From an uncultured Rhodocyclaceae bacterium (lineage in GTDB: Bacteria; Pseudomonadota; Gammaproteobacteria; Burkholderiales; Rhodocyclaceae): 8,130 nt of DNA. The notes beneath the pieces are model-generated. The model searched no databases, was not told the origin of the DNA, and saw nothing but the letters and a program-made list of their open reading frames with translations. A program made the translations under genes and the position numbers. Of the stretch, positions 1 through 6,123 are shown in pieces (position 1 is the stretch's first letter; every line of letters begins with the position of its first letter). The stretch is from positions 1 through 8,130 of the forward strand of contig CAJBAP010000127.1 in the NCBI GenBank assembly GCA_903950295.1, in the 5' to 3' direction.

Positions 1-1369
1 CATGGGCCTCGCCGTCTGGGGCCGCAAGGAAATCCGCATCGCCGAGACCGAAATGCCCGGCCTGATGGCGATTCGCGAAGAATACGCAAAGGCACAACCA
101 CTCAAGGGCGCGCGCATCACCGGCTCGCTGCACATGACCATCCAGACCGCCGTGCTGATCGAGACGCTCACCGCTCTCGGTGCCGAAGTGCGCTGGGCCT
201 CATGCAACATTTTCTCGACACAGGATCACGCCGCCGCCGCCATCGCCAAGGACGGCATCGCCGTGTTTGCCGTCAAGGGCGAAACACTGTTGGATTACTG
301 GGACTACACCCACCGCATCTTCGAGTGGCCGGATCATGGCTACAGCAACATGATCCTCGACGACGGCGGTGATGCCACGCTGCTACTGCATCTGGGCACC
401 AAGGCCGAGAAAGATATTTCCGTCATCGCCAAACCGACCTCTGAAGAAGAAACCATTCTCTTCGCCGCCATCAAGGCCAAGCTGGCCACCGACAAGACCT
501 GGTACTCGACCCGTCTGGCCAAGATCAAGGGCGTGACCGAAGAAACCACCACCGGCGTGCATCGCCTCTACCAGATGCACGAACGCGGCGACCTGAAGAT
601 CCCCGCCATCAACGTCAATGATTCGGTCACCAAGTCGAAGTTCGACAACCTCTACGGCTGCCGCGAGTCGCTGGTCGATGGCATCAAGCGCGCCACCGAC
701 GTGATGATCGCCGGCAAGATCGCGCTGATCGCCGGTTACGGCGACGTGGGCAAGGGTTCAGCCCAGGCCATGCGCGCGCTGTCAGCGCAAGTCTGGGTTA
801 CCGAAATCGACCCGATCTGCGCGTTGCAAGCCGCGATGGAAGGCTACCGCGTCGTCACCATGGATTACGCCGCCGACAAGGCCGACATCTTCGTCACCTG
901 CACCGGCAACTACCACGTCATCAACCATGACCACATGGCGCGCATGAAGGACCAGGCCATCGTCTGCAACATCGGCCACTTCGACAACGAGATTGACGTC
1001 GCCTCCATTGAGAAGTACGAGTGGGATGAAATCAAGCCGCAGGTCGATCATGTCATCTTCCCCGACGGCAAGCGCATCATCCTGCTCGCCAAGGGTCGCC
1101 TGGTGAACCTCGGCTGCGGTACCGGCCATCCGAGCTACGTGATGTCCTCGTCGTTCGCCAACCAGACCATCGCACAGATCGAGCTGTTCACGCGCAATGC
1201 CGACTACCCCGTGGGCGTCTATGTGCTGCCCAAGCATCTCGACGAGAAGGTGGCGCGCCTGCAACTGCGCAAGCTGAATGCCCAGCTGTCCGAACTGACC
1301 GATCAACAGGCTGCCTACATCGGCGTGCCCAAGACCGGTCCGTACAAGCCGAACGCGTATCGTTACTAA
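1..1369 (+). CDS. ahcY: S-adenosylhomocysteine hydrolase (adenosylhomocysteinase), 5'-partial
   Basis: Cytosolic NAD-dependent enzyme that splits S-adenosylhomocysteine into adenosine and homocysteine, relieving product inhibition of SAM-dependent methyltransferases. Numbering from the ATG at base 2, visible hallmarks are GSLHMT (41-46), ILDDGGDAT (118-126), EETTTG (180-185), [11 protein letters not shown] (206-216), the NAD-binding GYGDVGKG (245-252), and the family's C-terminal Tyr-Arg-Tyr. Residues about 133-175 form the extra segment found in many proteobacterial, actinobacterial and plant enzymes but absent from the human one. The ATG at base 2 is probably internal: homologues carry roughly 10-20 more residues before the conserved Leu-Ala-x-Trp-Gly-Arg-Lys-Glu, and base 1 (C) fits an upstream Asp codon. 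The gene is therefore taken as cut by the window edge. tlyA follows after 32 nt and metF after that, a coherent methyl-cycle cluster. Any upstream control element, such as an SAH riboswitch, would lie outside the window. Identity is very secure. Confidence 0.97.
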   Translation, partial: MGLAVWGRKEIRIAETEMPGLMAIREEYAKAQPLKGARITGSLHMTIQTAVLIETLTALGAEVRWASCNIFSTQDHAAAAIAKDGIAVFAVKGETLLDYWDYTHRIFEWPDHGYSNMILDDGGDATLLLHLGTKAEKDISVIAKPTSEEETILFAAIKAKLATDKTWYSTRLAKIKGVTEETTTGVHRLYQMHERGDLKIPAINVNDSVTKSKFDNLYGCRESLVDGIKRATDVMIAGKIALIAGYGDVGKGSAQAMRALSAQVWVTEIDPICALQAAMEGYRVVTMDYAADKADIFVTCTGNYHVINHDHMARMKDQAIVCNIGHFDNEIDVASIEKYEWDEIKPQVDHVIFPDGKRIILLAKGRLVNLGCGTGHPSYVMSSSFANQTIAQIELFTRNADYPVGVYVLPKHLDEKVARLQLRKLNAQLSELTDQQAAYIGVPKTGPYKPNAYRY

Positions 1370-1383
1370 GACAGACGCAGGAC

Positions 1384-1392
1384 AGGGAAGGG
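1384..1392 (+). promoter_or_regulatory. Ribosome binding site of tlyA
   Basis: A purine run AGGGAAGGG ends 9 nt before the ATG at 1402, within the 32-nt gap after ahcY. It is the clearest Shine-Dalgarno-like sequence in the window and supports starting TlyA at 1402, or at the in-frame ATG at 1408. No terminator-like hairpin is seen in this gap, so read-through from ahcY is likely. Confidence 0.6.
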
Positions 1393-1401
1393 CGCGCGAC
1401 C

Positions 1402-2268
1402 ATGAGCATGAATTCGTTTCACGCCCGTACCGCACGCCCCAAGCCCAAGGCACATCCCTCGCGTAGCGCGGTACATCCGACCACACCAACGTCGGGCGTC
1501 CGCGCCGATGCATTACTGGTACAACAGGGTTTGACGCCCTCGCGCACCAGCGCGCAACGGCTGATTGAAGCCGGCCGCGTCGCACAAAAAGTCGGTGCCG
1601 GCGAGACGGCACAGATCCTCAAACCGTCGCTGTTGTTGCCGGCCGATGTTGAACTGGTCATCGCCCCGGCGGCGACCGCCGAATACGTTTCGCGCGGCGG
1701 CCTCAAACTCGCCGGCGCACTGTTGCATACCCGCATCGACGTACATGGTCGCGACTGTCTCGATATCGGCCAAAGCACCGGCGGATTCACCGATTGTTTG
1801 CTGCAACACGGCGCGGCACGTATAGTCGGTATCGATGTCGGCCACGGCCAGTTGCATGGGTCACTGGTTACCGATCCGCGCATCGAGCATCATGAAGGCA
1901 TCAACGCCCGCGATTTGCAGGCCTTGGAAAAGTCGGTGCTGGCGGGACGGCTAAACGAGCGGTATTTCGACCTGATCGTCGCAGACGTTTCCTTCATTTC
2001 GCTGACACTGATCATCCCGCAACTGCCACATCTGCTCACCAAGCTCGGTGACCTGTTGCTGCTCGTCAAACCGCAGTTCGAGGTCGGCCCCGGGAACATC
2101 GGCAAGGGCGGCATCGTCACCGACGCTTCCCTGTACCCGCAAGTCCGCGACAAACTCGCTACCTGTTGTGCCGATAATCACCTCATCGTCGTCGACTGGT
2201 TCGACAGCCCGATCACGGGCGGCGACGGCAATCATGAATTCTTTCTCCACGCCCGCCATGAACCCTGA
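1402..2268 (+). CDS. tlyA: TlyA-family rRNA (cytidine-2'-O)-methyltransferase
   Basis: 288 aa. An S4 RNA-binding domain lies at about 34-90 (RADALLVQQG, then AQRLIEAGRV), followed by a linker (YVSRGGLKL, 95-103) and an FtsJ/RrmJ-like SAM-dependent methyltransferase domain (about 115-285). The SAM-binding loop reads DIGQSTGGFTD (121-131). A K-D-K-E catalytic set can be proposed at Lys102, Asp195 (ADVSFIS), Lys223 (VKPQFE) and Glu279 (GNHEF). Characterised TlyA proteins 2'-O-methylate cytidines in 23S and, for the longer type, also 16S rRNA; older annotations call the family hemolysin A. Two oddities stand out: about 33 residues rich in Pro, Arg, Lys and His precede the S4 domain, and Gln124 sits where I expect Ala or Ser in the SAM loop. 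No in-frame ATG, GTG or TTG between 1408 and the S4 domain would remove the extension. The gene overlaps metF at its 3' end. Family is secure; the rRNA target is inferred. Confidence 0.92.
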   Translation: MSMNSFHARTARPKPKAHPSRSAVHPTTPTSGVRADALLVQQGLTPSRTSAQRLIEAGRVAQKVGAGETAQILKPSLLLPADVELVIAPAATAEYVSRGGLKLAGALLHTRIDVHGRDCLDIGQSTGGFTDCLLQHGAARIVGIDVGHGQLHGSLVTDPRIEHHEGINARDLQALEKSVLAGRLNERYFDLIVADVSFISLTLIIPQLPHLLTKLGDLLLLVKPQFEVGPGNIGKGGIVTDASLYPQVRDKLATCCADNHLIVVDWFDSPITGGDGNHEFFLHARHEP

Positions 2269-3115
2269 AATCTCTTTCGAATTCTTTCCTCCTCAATCGG
2301 CCGAAGGCCTCGACAAGCTGCGCGCCGTGCGCGCCAAACTGGCTGCTGTCGGCCCGAGTTTCTTTTCCGTGACCTACGGCGCCGGCGGCTCGACCCGTGA
2401 GCGCACCTTCGACGTCATCATGGAGATCGCCGCCGAAGGCCATGTCGCTGCACCGCATCTGTCGTGTATCGGCTCGACGCGCACCGGCATCCGCGAGATT
2501 CTCGACACCTATCGCGCCAATGGCATCCGCCGCCTCGTCGCCCTGCGCGGCGACCTGCCCTCGGGTATGGCCGACGCCGGTGAGTTTCGCTATGCCAACG
2601 AACTGGTCGAGTTCATTCGTGCCGAGACGGGCGACACTTTCCGCATCGAAGTGGCGGCCTACCCCGAATGGCACCCGCAGGCGAAAAACCCGCGCGAGGA
2701 CCTGTTGGCTTTCAAGCGGAAAGTGGCTGCCGGCGCCGACTCGGCCATCACCCAGTTCTTCTACAACGCCGATGCATACGCCCACTTCGTTGCCGAATCC
2801 CGCGCATTGGGCATCACCATCCCCATCGTGCCTGGCATCATGCCGATCGGCAGCTTCAGCAAGCTCGCGCGCTTCGCCGACAACAGCGGCGCCGAAATTC
2901 CGCGCTGGATGCGGAAAAAGTTCGAGAGCTTCGGTGACGATAGCGACTCGATTCGCGCCTTCGGTCTGGACATGGTTACCGAGCTGTGCCAGCGCGTGAT
3001 CGAACTCGGCGCGCCCGGCCTGCACTTCTACACCCTCAATCAGTCGGTACTGTCGCTGGAAGTCGTGCGCCGGCTGGGACTGGGTGCAACTGGCAGCGAG
3101 CCCCGGGCTTTTTAA
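2258..3115 (+). CDS. metF: 5,10-methylenetetrahydrofolate reductase
   Basis: Cytosolic FAD enzyme that reduces methylenetetrahydrofolate to 5-methyltetrahydrofolate, the methyl donor for methionine synthesis from homocysteine. From the ATG at 2258 it is 285 aa, normal for bacterial MetF, and forms one TIM-barrel domain. Family landmarks are SFEFFPP (6-12, with Glu8 matching the catalytic Glu), SVTYGAGGS (37-45), HLSCIG (67-72), ALRGDLP (95-101, with Asp99 matching the flavin-contacting Asp), YPEWHP (135-140), QFFYNAD (166-172), PGIMPI (192-197) and HFYTLN (256-261). The frame stays open upstream inside tlyA, but that part is not MetF-like. A second in-frame ATG at 2234 would add 8 residues; neither start has a clear Shine-Dalgarno, so 2258 was chosen because it begins close to the conserved block. 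Overlap with tlyA is 11 nt (35 nt from the alternative), which suggests translational coupling. About 11 weakly conserved residues form the C-terminal tail. Confidence 0.95.
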   Translation: MNPEISFEFFPPQSAEGLDKLRAVRAKLAAVGPSFFSVTYGAGGSTRERTFDVIMEIAAEGHVAAPHLSCIGSTRTGIREILDTYRANGIRRLVALRGDLPSGMADAGEFRYANELVEFIRAETGDTFRIEVAAYPEWHPQAKNPREDLLAFKRKVAAGADSAITQFFYNADAYAHFVAESRALGITIPIVPGIMPIGSFSKLARFADNSGAEIPRWMRKKFESFGDDSDSIRAFGLDMVTELCQRVIELGAPGLHFYTLNQSVLSLEVVRRLGLGATGSEPRAF

Positions 3116-4056
3116 CGCGAGTGCTCGAGTCGCCTCAAATCCTCGGTAATACTCGATGCATCGTCAATCGACAAGCCCAGTGAAGCAGCAACCTTGGGGT
3201 TCGTTTCAACTATGAACCCGCGGGGAAACTGCACCGGTTGCAAGACGCGCCCGCCCTGCCAGGCGTGGATCATTTCCGTAGCGCGCAGGGCCATCTGCGT
3301 GGGCGTCGAGTACAGCCCCAGCACCGCACCAGATTTGACAAAGGCCTGCGAGTAAGCCGCCAGGGGAACGCGCGCCCGATAAGCCGTCAGGAGGATGTAC
3401 TGCAGGGACGATCCGTAATACACGGCAGGATCCGGCAGGGCGAGGATCACGTCTGACTCTTCCAGAACAGCCTTGAGTGAGAGCGAAATATGTTTCGGTT
3501 CTTCTACTGCGGGGCCGACCACCAGTTTCAATTGCTGCCTGGCTGCCTCCTTTCGTAGGGCACCCAACTTCGGGTTCGTCAGGGATCCGGGCAGAATGCC
3601 TACTCTGGTCCGACCGGGTAACGCCCGCTTGATCAGCGCCAGCTGGCGTTCCGGCGGCTGATCGAGCACCACTGCAGAAAGGGCGCGCGCCCCCAAGCCG
3701 GGTGTGGCCTGCCGTGCCTCGAAAATGACTTGCGGCACCATGATGGCAAGTATGGGAACCTGCGGCCAGACTGCCACCTCACCCGCCAAACGCTCCAGCA
3801 TGCCGTCGAGTGCCTCGACGCCGATGGTGACCAACAAGTCAGGGGGTGGAGTTTGTTCTGCGCGCAGGGTTTGCCAGCGTCCGCTCTTGACAGTGGCCCT
3901 GTCACCCAGCGTATCGCGCAATACTGCCGCCGCCTCGAGGTAAGACAGGCTCTCATCCGACAACGCCACCCAGATCAGCGGCATCGCTGACGCCGGCAAT
4001 ACCAAAGTCATATAGACCAGGCAGGCGGTGGCGAGATGAAGGATAAAGCGTGGCAT
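3112..4056 (-). CDS. Periplasmic ABC-type substrate-binding protein (ABC_sub_bind-like)
   Basis: 314 aa. Residues 1-24 look like a Sec signal peptide (hydrophobic core, then Ala-Ser-Ala before the cleavage site). There is no lipobox Cys, so the product is probably soluble in the periplasm. The rest resembles the two-lobed binding proteins of the ABC_sub_bind type (PF04392-like, by recollection): DLLVTIGVEAL (73-83), an inter-lobe region near RTRVGILPGS (149-158), the signature ALPDPAVYYGSSLQYILLTA (206-225), then AYSQAFVKSGAVLGLYSTP (234-252) and FPRGFIVETNPKVAASLGL (277-295). Its ATG is 2 nt past the stop of the TonB-dependent receptor gene, so the two are almost certainly cotranscribed. No Shine-Dalgarno is obvious, which fits coupling. 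No permease or ATPase gene is nearby, so it is an orphan binding protein: it could hand ligand to a remote transporter or act in sensing. Ligand unknown. The stop codon overlaps that of metF on the other strand. Confidence 0.82.
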   Translation of the reverse strand: MPRFILHLATACLVYMTLVLPASAMPLIWVALSDESLSYLEAAAVLRDTLGDRATVKSGRWQTLRAEQTPPPDLLVTIGVEALDGMLERLAGEVAVWPQVPILAIMVPQVIFEARQATPGLGARALSAVVLDQPPERQLALIKRALPGRTRVGILPGSLTNPKLGALRKEAARQQLKLVVGPAVEEPKHISLSLKAVLEESDVILALPDPAVYYGSSLQYILLTAYRARVPLAAYSQAFVKSGAVLGLYSTPTQMALRATEMIHAWQGGRVLQPVQFPRGFIVETNPKVAASLGLSIDDASSITEDLRRLEHSR

Positions 4057-4058
4057 CG

Positions 4059-6059
4059 TCAGAATTCGATGTGCAGGGTACCGAAAGCGCGGCGCTCGAA
4101 CTCGAAGCCGCGATTCATCAGGTAATCGGGGTAATTGCCGTTGGCTGCCTGCGCCGTCACAGCCGCCTCCATGCGCGTGTCGCCGATGCGAAAGGGGTAG
4201 GCCAGACGCGCGTCGATACGGCGCCGGTTCGGCAACTGCCCGCTGTCGCCGTTACCCCAACTCATCGAGCCGAGCGTATGGAACATCAGGCTCAGGTCGA
4301 GGCCACCCGGCAATTTCTGGAACAGTGCGAGCGTCGTGGCATGGGTGGGTGGGTGATTGATATCCGGGTTCGCCTGATCGTTATCCCAAATCAGCTTCTG
4401 AAAGGTCTGGTTGACCCAGATTTCCGTGTCGTCAAGCGGCTTCCAGCGCATCTGGTATTCGAGGCCGCGGATCTTGAAGCCGGGGCCATTGACGAAGTCG
4501 GTAACCGGTAACGGGGCGCTAGTAATGGGATGGACGTAACCGGGAACGGTATGTCCGTCGAAGTCCGTGACAATGTCTTTTGTGCGCTCGACAAACCCGC
4601 GCACATCGAGCGTCAGGCGCCAGGCACGAAAGTTTCCGAAATAGCCGATTTCCTGCGTGTGCAGCTTCTCGGGCTCGACATTGCCCGAAGCAGTAAAGGT
4701 ACGTACTGGAATCTTGAAAAATGCATATGCCGCAAGTGGCCCTGTCAATTTTTTCGGGTAATAGCGTACATCCGACGCCAACTCGAATAAGTTGGGTGCA
4801 CGTGATGAATCTGTGGCTCCTGCGCGCAAGGTATGGTCGGGGGTGACATGAAAGTTCGCCATCAGGCGCGGCGAAAAGTCAGTGCCAGTCCAGTTGTTGC
4901 GTGACCAGAATCCGCCGGCATTGATCAGCCATTGCGGATGCGGGCGCCACTCGAGGTTGCCGAACAGGCGCTCCTCGTGGATGGATATCGTGCTGTTCTG
5001 GTAGAACAGCGGTGGCGAGCGCGCCTCATCCTGCTTGTAGCCCGCGCCCCACACCGCCCGCAGCTGCGGGGCCAGGCCGATCTGGTGTTGAAACTCGAGG
5101 TTGGTCTGCTTGGTGCGTCCGCCGAAATCAAGAGTTACGCTCGGATCGGGTGCATAGGGCGCGGCATCGCGAAACGTACCCTCATCGTAGTTGGCCGTCA
5201 GTTTGATCTCGTCGGTTTCGGACAGCTGATTCCGCCACTGGGCGTGGAGATACACATCGCGCCAGAGTGTCTTGCGATACGGGTTGCCGGCACTGCCCTC
5301 GCCATCCCCCGTGGATGACTCGGTGTAACCGGCCGACAACATCAATTCCTGATCGGCCCCCGGCCGCAGGTCGCCACGGAAATGGGTCTGGTCGATGATT
5401 TTCTCATCGTAGGCATTGCCCCAACCACTGTCCTGACGCCGCCCCGTCGAGAGTCGGAAACTGGCTGTCTCGTTGCCCCAGCCAATGCGCGCGCCATTGT
5501 CCTTGATGCCGCCACCACCACTACTGACATAAGCCGCGCCGCCGTGCGTGTCGTCGGTATGGCGGGTGATGATGTTGATGACACCGAACATGGCGTTGGC
5601 ACCATAGGCCGCAGAGTTGGAGCCGCGCAGCACTTCGATGCGCTCGATATCTTCGACCAGCACCCCCATCATGCCGCGATGGGTATCACCCAGATAGAAC
5701 GACGAATATACCGGGCGGCCGTCGATCAGCACCAGATTGCGCGCACCGTAATCGTCCAGCGGTGCATGGTAGGCAGCAGTGGGGTGAGCACCATTCTTTC
5801 CACCCACCAGATAACCCGGCACCAGCCGCAGTACATCCGTCACCTCGCGGGCGCCGGAGCGACGAATAATTTCTCGGTCGATAACCGTCACGGCACCCGG
5901 TGTGTCATTGAGTGGTTGTGCCAGACGGGTCACCGACAGCACAACGGGCAATTCACTGAAATAATCCTGTTCGTTTATTTCGGCGGCAAGGCCGTGGGCA
6001 ATCGACGTACAGAACAGGCCGGCAAGCAGCAACGGATGGAGTTGTTTGGTCATTGTCAT
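4059..6059 (-). CDS. TonB-dependent outer-membrane receptor, ligand unknown
   Basis: 666 aa, a normal size for this family. Residues 1-26 are a likely signal peptide (Lys5, a Leu/Ala-rich core, cleavage near Leu-Ala-Ala). A possible TonB box lies around ELPVVLS (36-42). The plug domain is about 45-167: TPGAVTVIDREIIRRSGARE (53-72), DVLRLVPGYLVGG (75-87), NLVLIDGRPVYSS (108-120) and the hallmark IERIEVLRGSNSAAYGANA (138-156), followed by GVINIITR. The remainder is a beta-barrel with alternating aromatic strands, SRAPNLFELAS in mid-barrel, and a C-terminal Phe (HIEF) as expected for BAM-dependent assembly. Such receptors import scarce ligands (siderophores, cobalamin, metals, sugars) using TonB-ExbBD energy. 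Nothing here singles out one ligand, and no ton/exb genes are in the window. Start codons at 6059 or 6053 are both possible; no good Shine-Dalgarno precedes either. The gene is followed after 2 nt by a substrate-binding protein gene. Confidence 0.93.
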   Translation of the reverse strand: MTMTKQLHPLLLAGLFCTSIAHGLAAEINEQDYFSELPVVLSVTRLAQPLNDTPGAVTVIDREIIRRSGAREVTDVLRLVPGYLVGGKNGAHPTAAYHAPLDDYGARNLVLIDGRPVYSSFYLGDTHRGMMGVLVEDIERIEVLRGSNSAAYGANAMFGVINIITRHTDDTHGGAAYVSSGGGGIKDNGARIGWGNETASFRLSTGRRQDSGWGNAYDEKIIDQTHFRGDLRPGADQELMLSAGYTESSTGDGEGSAGNPYRKTLWRDVYLHAQWRNQLSETDEIKLTANYDEGTFRDAAPYAPDPSVTLDFGGRTKQTNLEFQHQIGLAPQLRAVWGAGYKQDEARSPPLFYQNSTISIHEERLFGNLEWRPHPQWLINAGGFWSRNNWTGTDFSPRLMANFHVTPDHTLRAGATDSSRAPNLFELASDVRYYPKKLTGPLAAYAFFKIPVRTFTASGNVEPEKLHTQEIGYFGNFRAWRLTLDVRGFVERTKDIVTDFDGHTVPGYVHPITSAPLPVTDFVNGPGFKIRGLEYQMRWKPLDDTEIWVNQTFQKLIWDNDQANPDINHPPTHATTLALFQKLPGGLDLSLMFHTLGSMSWGNGDSGQLPNRRRIDARLAYPFRIGDTRMEAAVTAQAANGNYPDYLMNRGFEFERRAFGTLHIEF

Positions 6060-6071
6060 ACTGTTTTTATG

Positions 6072-6105
6072 TTTATGGACTATGCATGATGGCAGTTGCG
6101 GTCAA
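6072..6105 (-). promoter_or_regulatory. Possible sigma-70-like promoter for the receptor gene
   Basis: The 64-nt gap between the transporter stop and the receptor start is the only real intergenic space in the minus-strand block. On that strand it carries TTGACC (6105-6100, five of six to the -35 consensus). CATAGT follows after 15 nt (6084-6079, four of six to the -10 consensus), and CATAAA lies at 6077-6072. Spacing and -10 match are both imperfect. This is a weak candidate that would let the receptor and binding-protein genes be expressed separately from the genes upstream. Confidence 0.3.
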
Positions 6106-6108
6106 GAC

Positions 6109-6119
6109 TGGCAATGCCA
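6109..6119. repeat. Short inverted repeat TGGCA-A-TGCCA
   Basis: Two 5-nt arms are exact reverse complements around one base, placed just upstream of the promoter-like -35 element as read on the minus strand. A further TGGCA occurs at 6090-6094. It might be a protein-binding site, but arms this short occur by chance, and the one-base spacer rules out an RNA hairpin using the full arms. Confidence 0.2.
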
Positions 6120-6123
6120 CCGG

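Noticed and set aside
782..1612. 276-codon open frame on the minus strand across the ahcY/tlyA junction
   Set aside because: It runs antisense to two well-conserved genes, its translation resembles no family I know and is rich in Arg, Val, Gly and Asp. It is a GC-driven shadow of the codon bias in the real genes.
2048..2257. Upstream extension of the metF frame inside tlyA
   Set aside because: The translated segment is Ser/Arg/Pro-rich and unlike MetF N termini. It overlaps the conserved TlyA catalytic region in another frame, so it is an out-of-frame reading of tlyA.
1402..2268. tlyA as a true hemolysin or virulence gene
   Set aside because: The S4 and FtsJ-like domains and the SAM-binding loop point to an rRNA methyltransferase; the hemolysin name is a historical label.
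2213..3025. 270-codon open frame on the minus strand opposite metF
   Set aside because: It is fully antisense to a clearly functional metF, has low-complexity Ala/Gly/Val-rich composition, and shows no domain or ribosome binding site.
3099..3113. Rho-independent terminator at the end of metF
   Set aside because: The stem is only 4 bp with a 3-nt loop and lies inside coding sequence. It is too weak to list as a terminator and is mentioned only as part of the convergent-stop observation.
4059..6059. Receptor as a cobalamin (BtuB) receptor serving methionine synthesis because metF is nearby
   Set aside because: The genes are on opposite strands and merely converge, there is no room for a cobalamin riboswitch upstream, and no BtuB-specific feature is visible. 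Proximity alone is not evidence.
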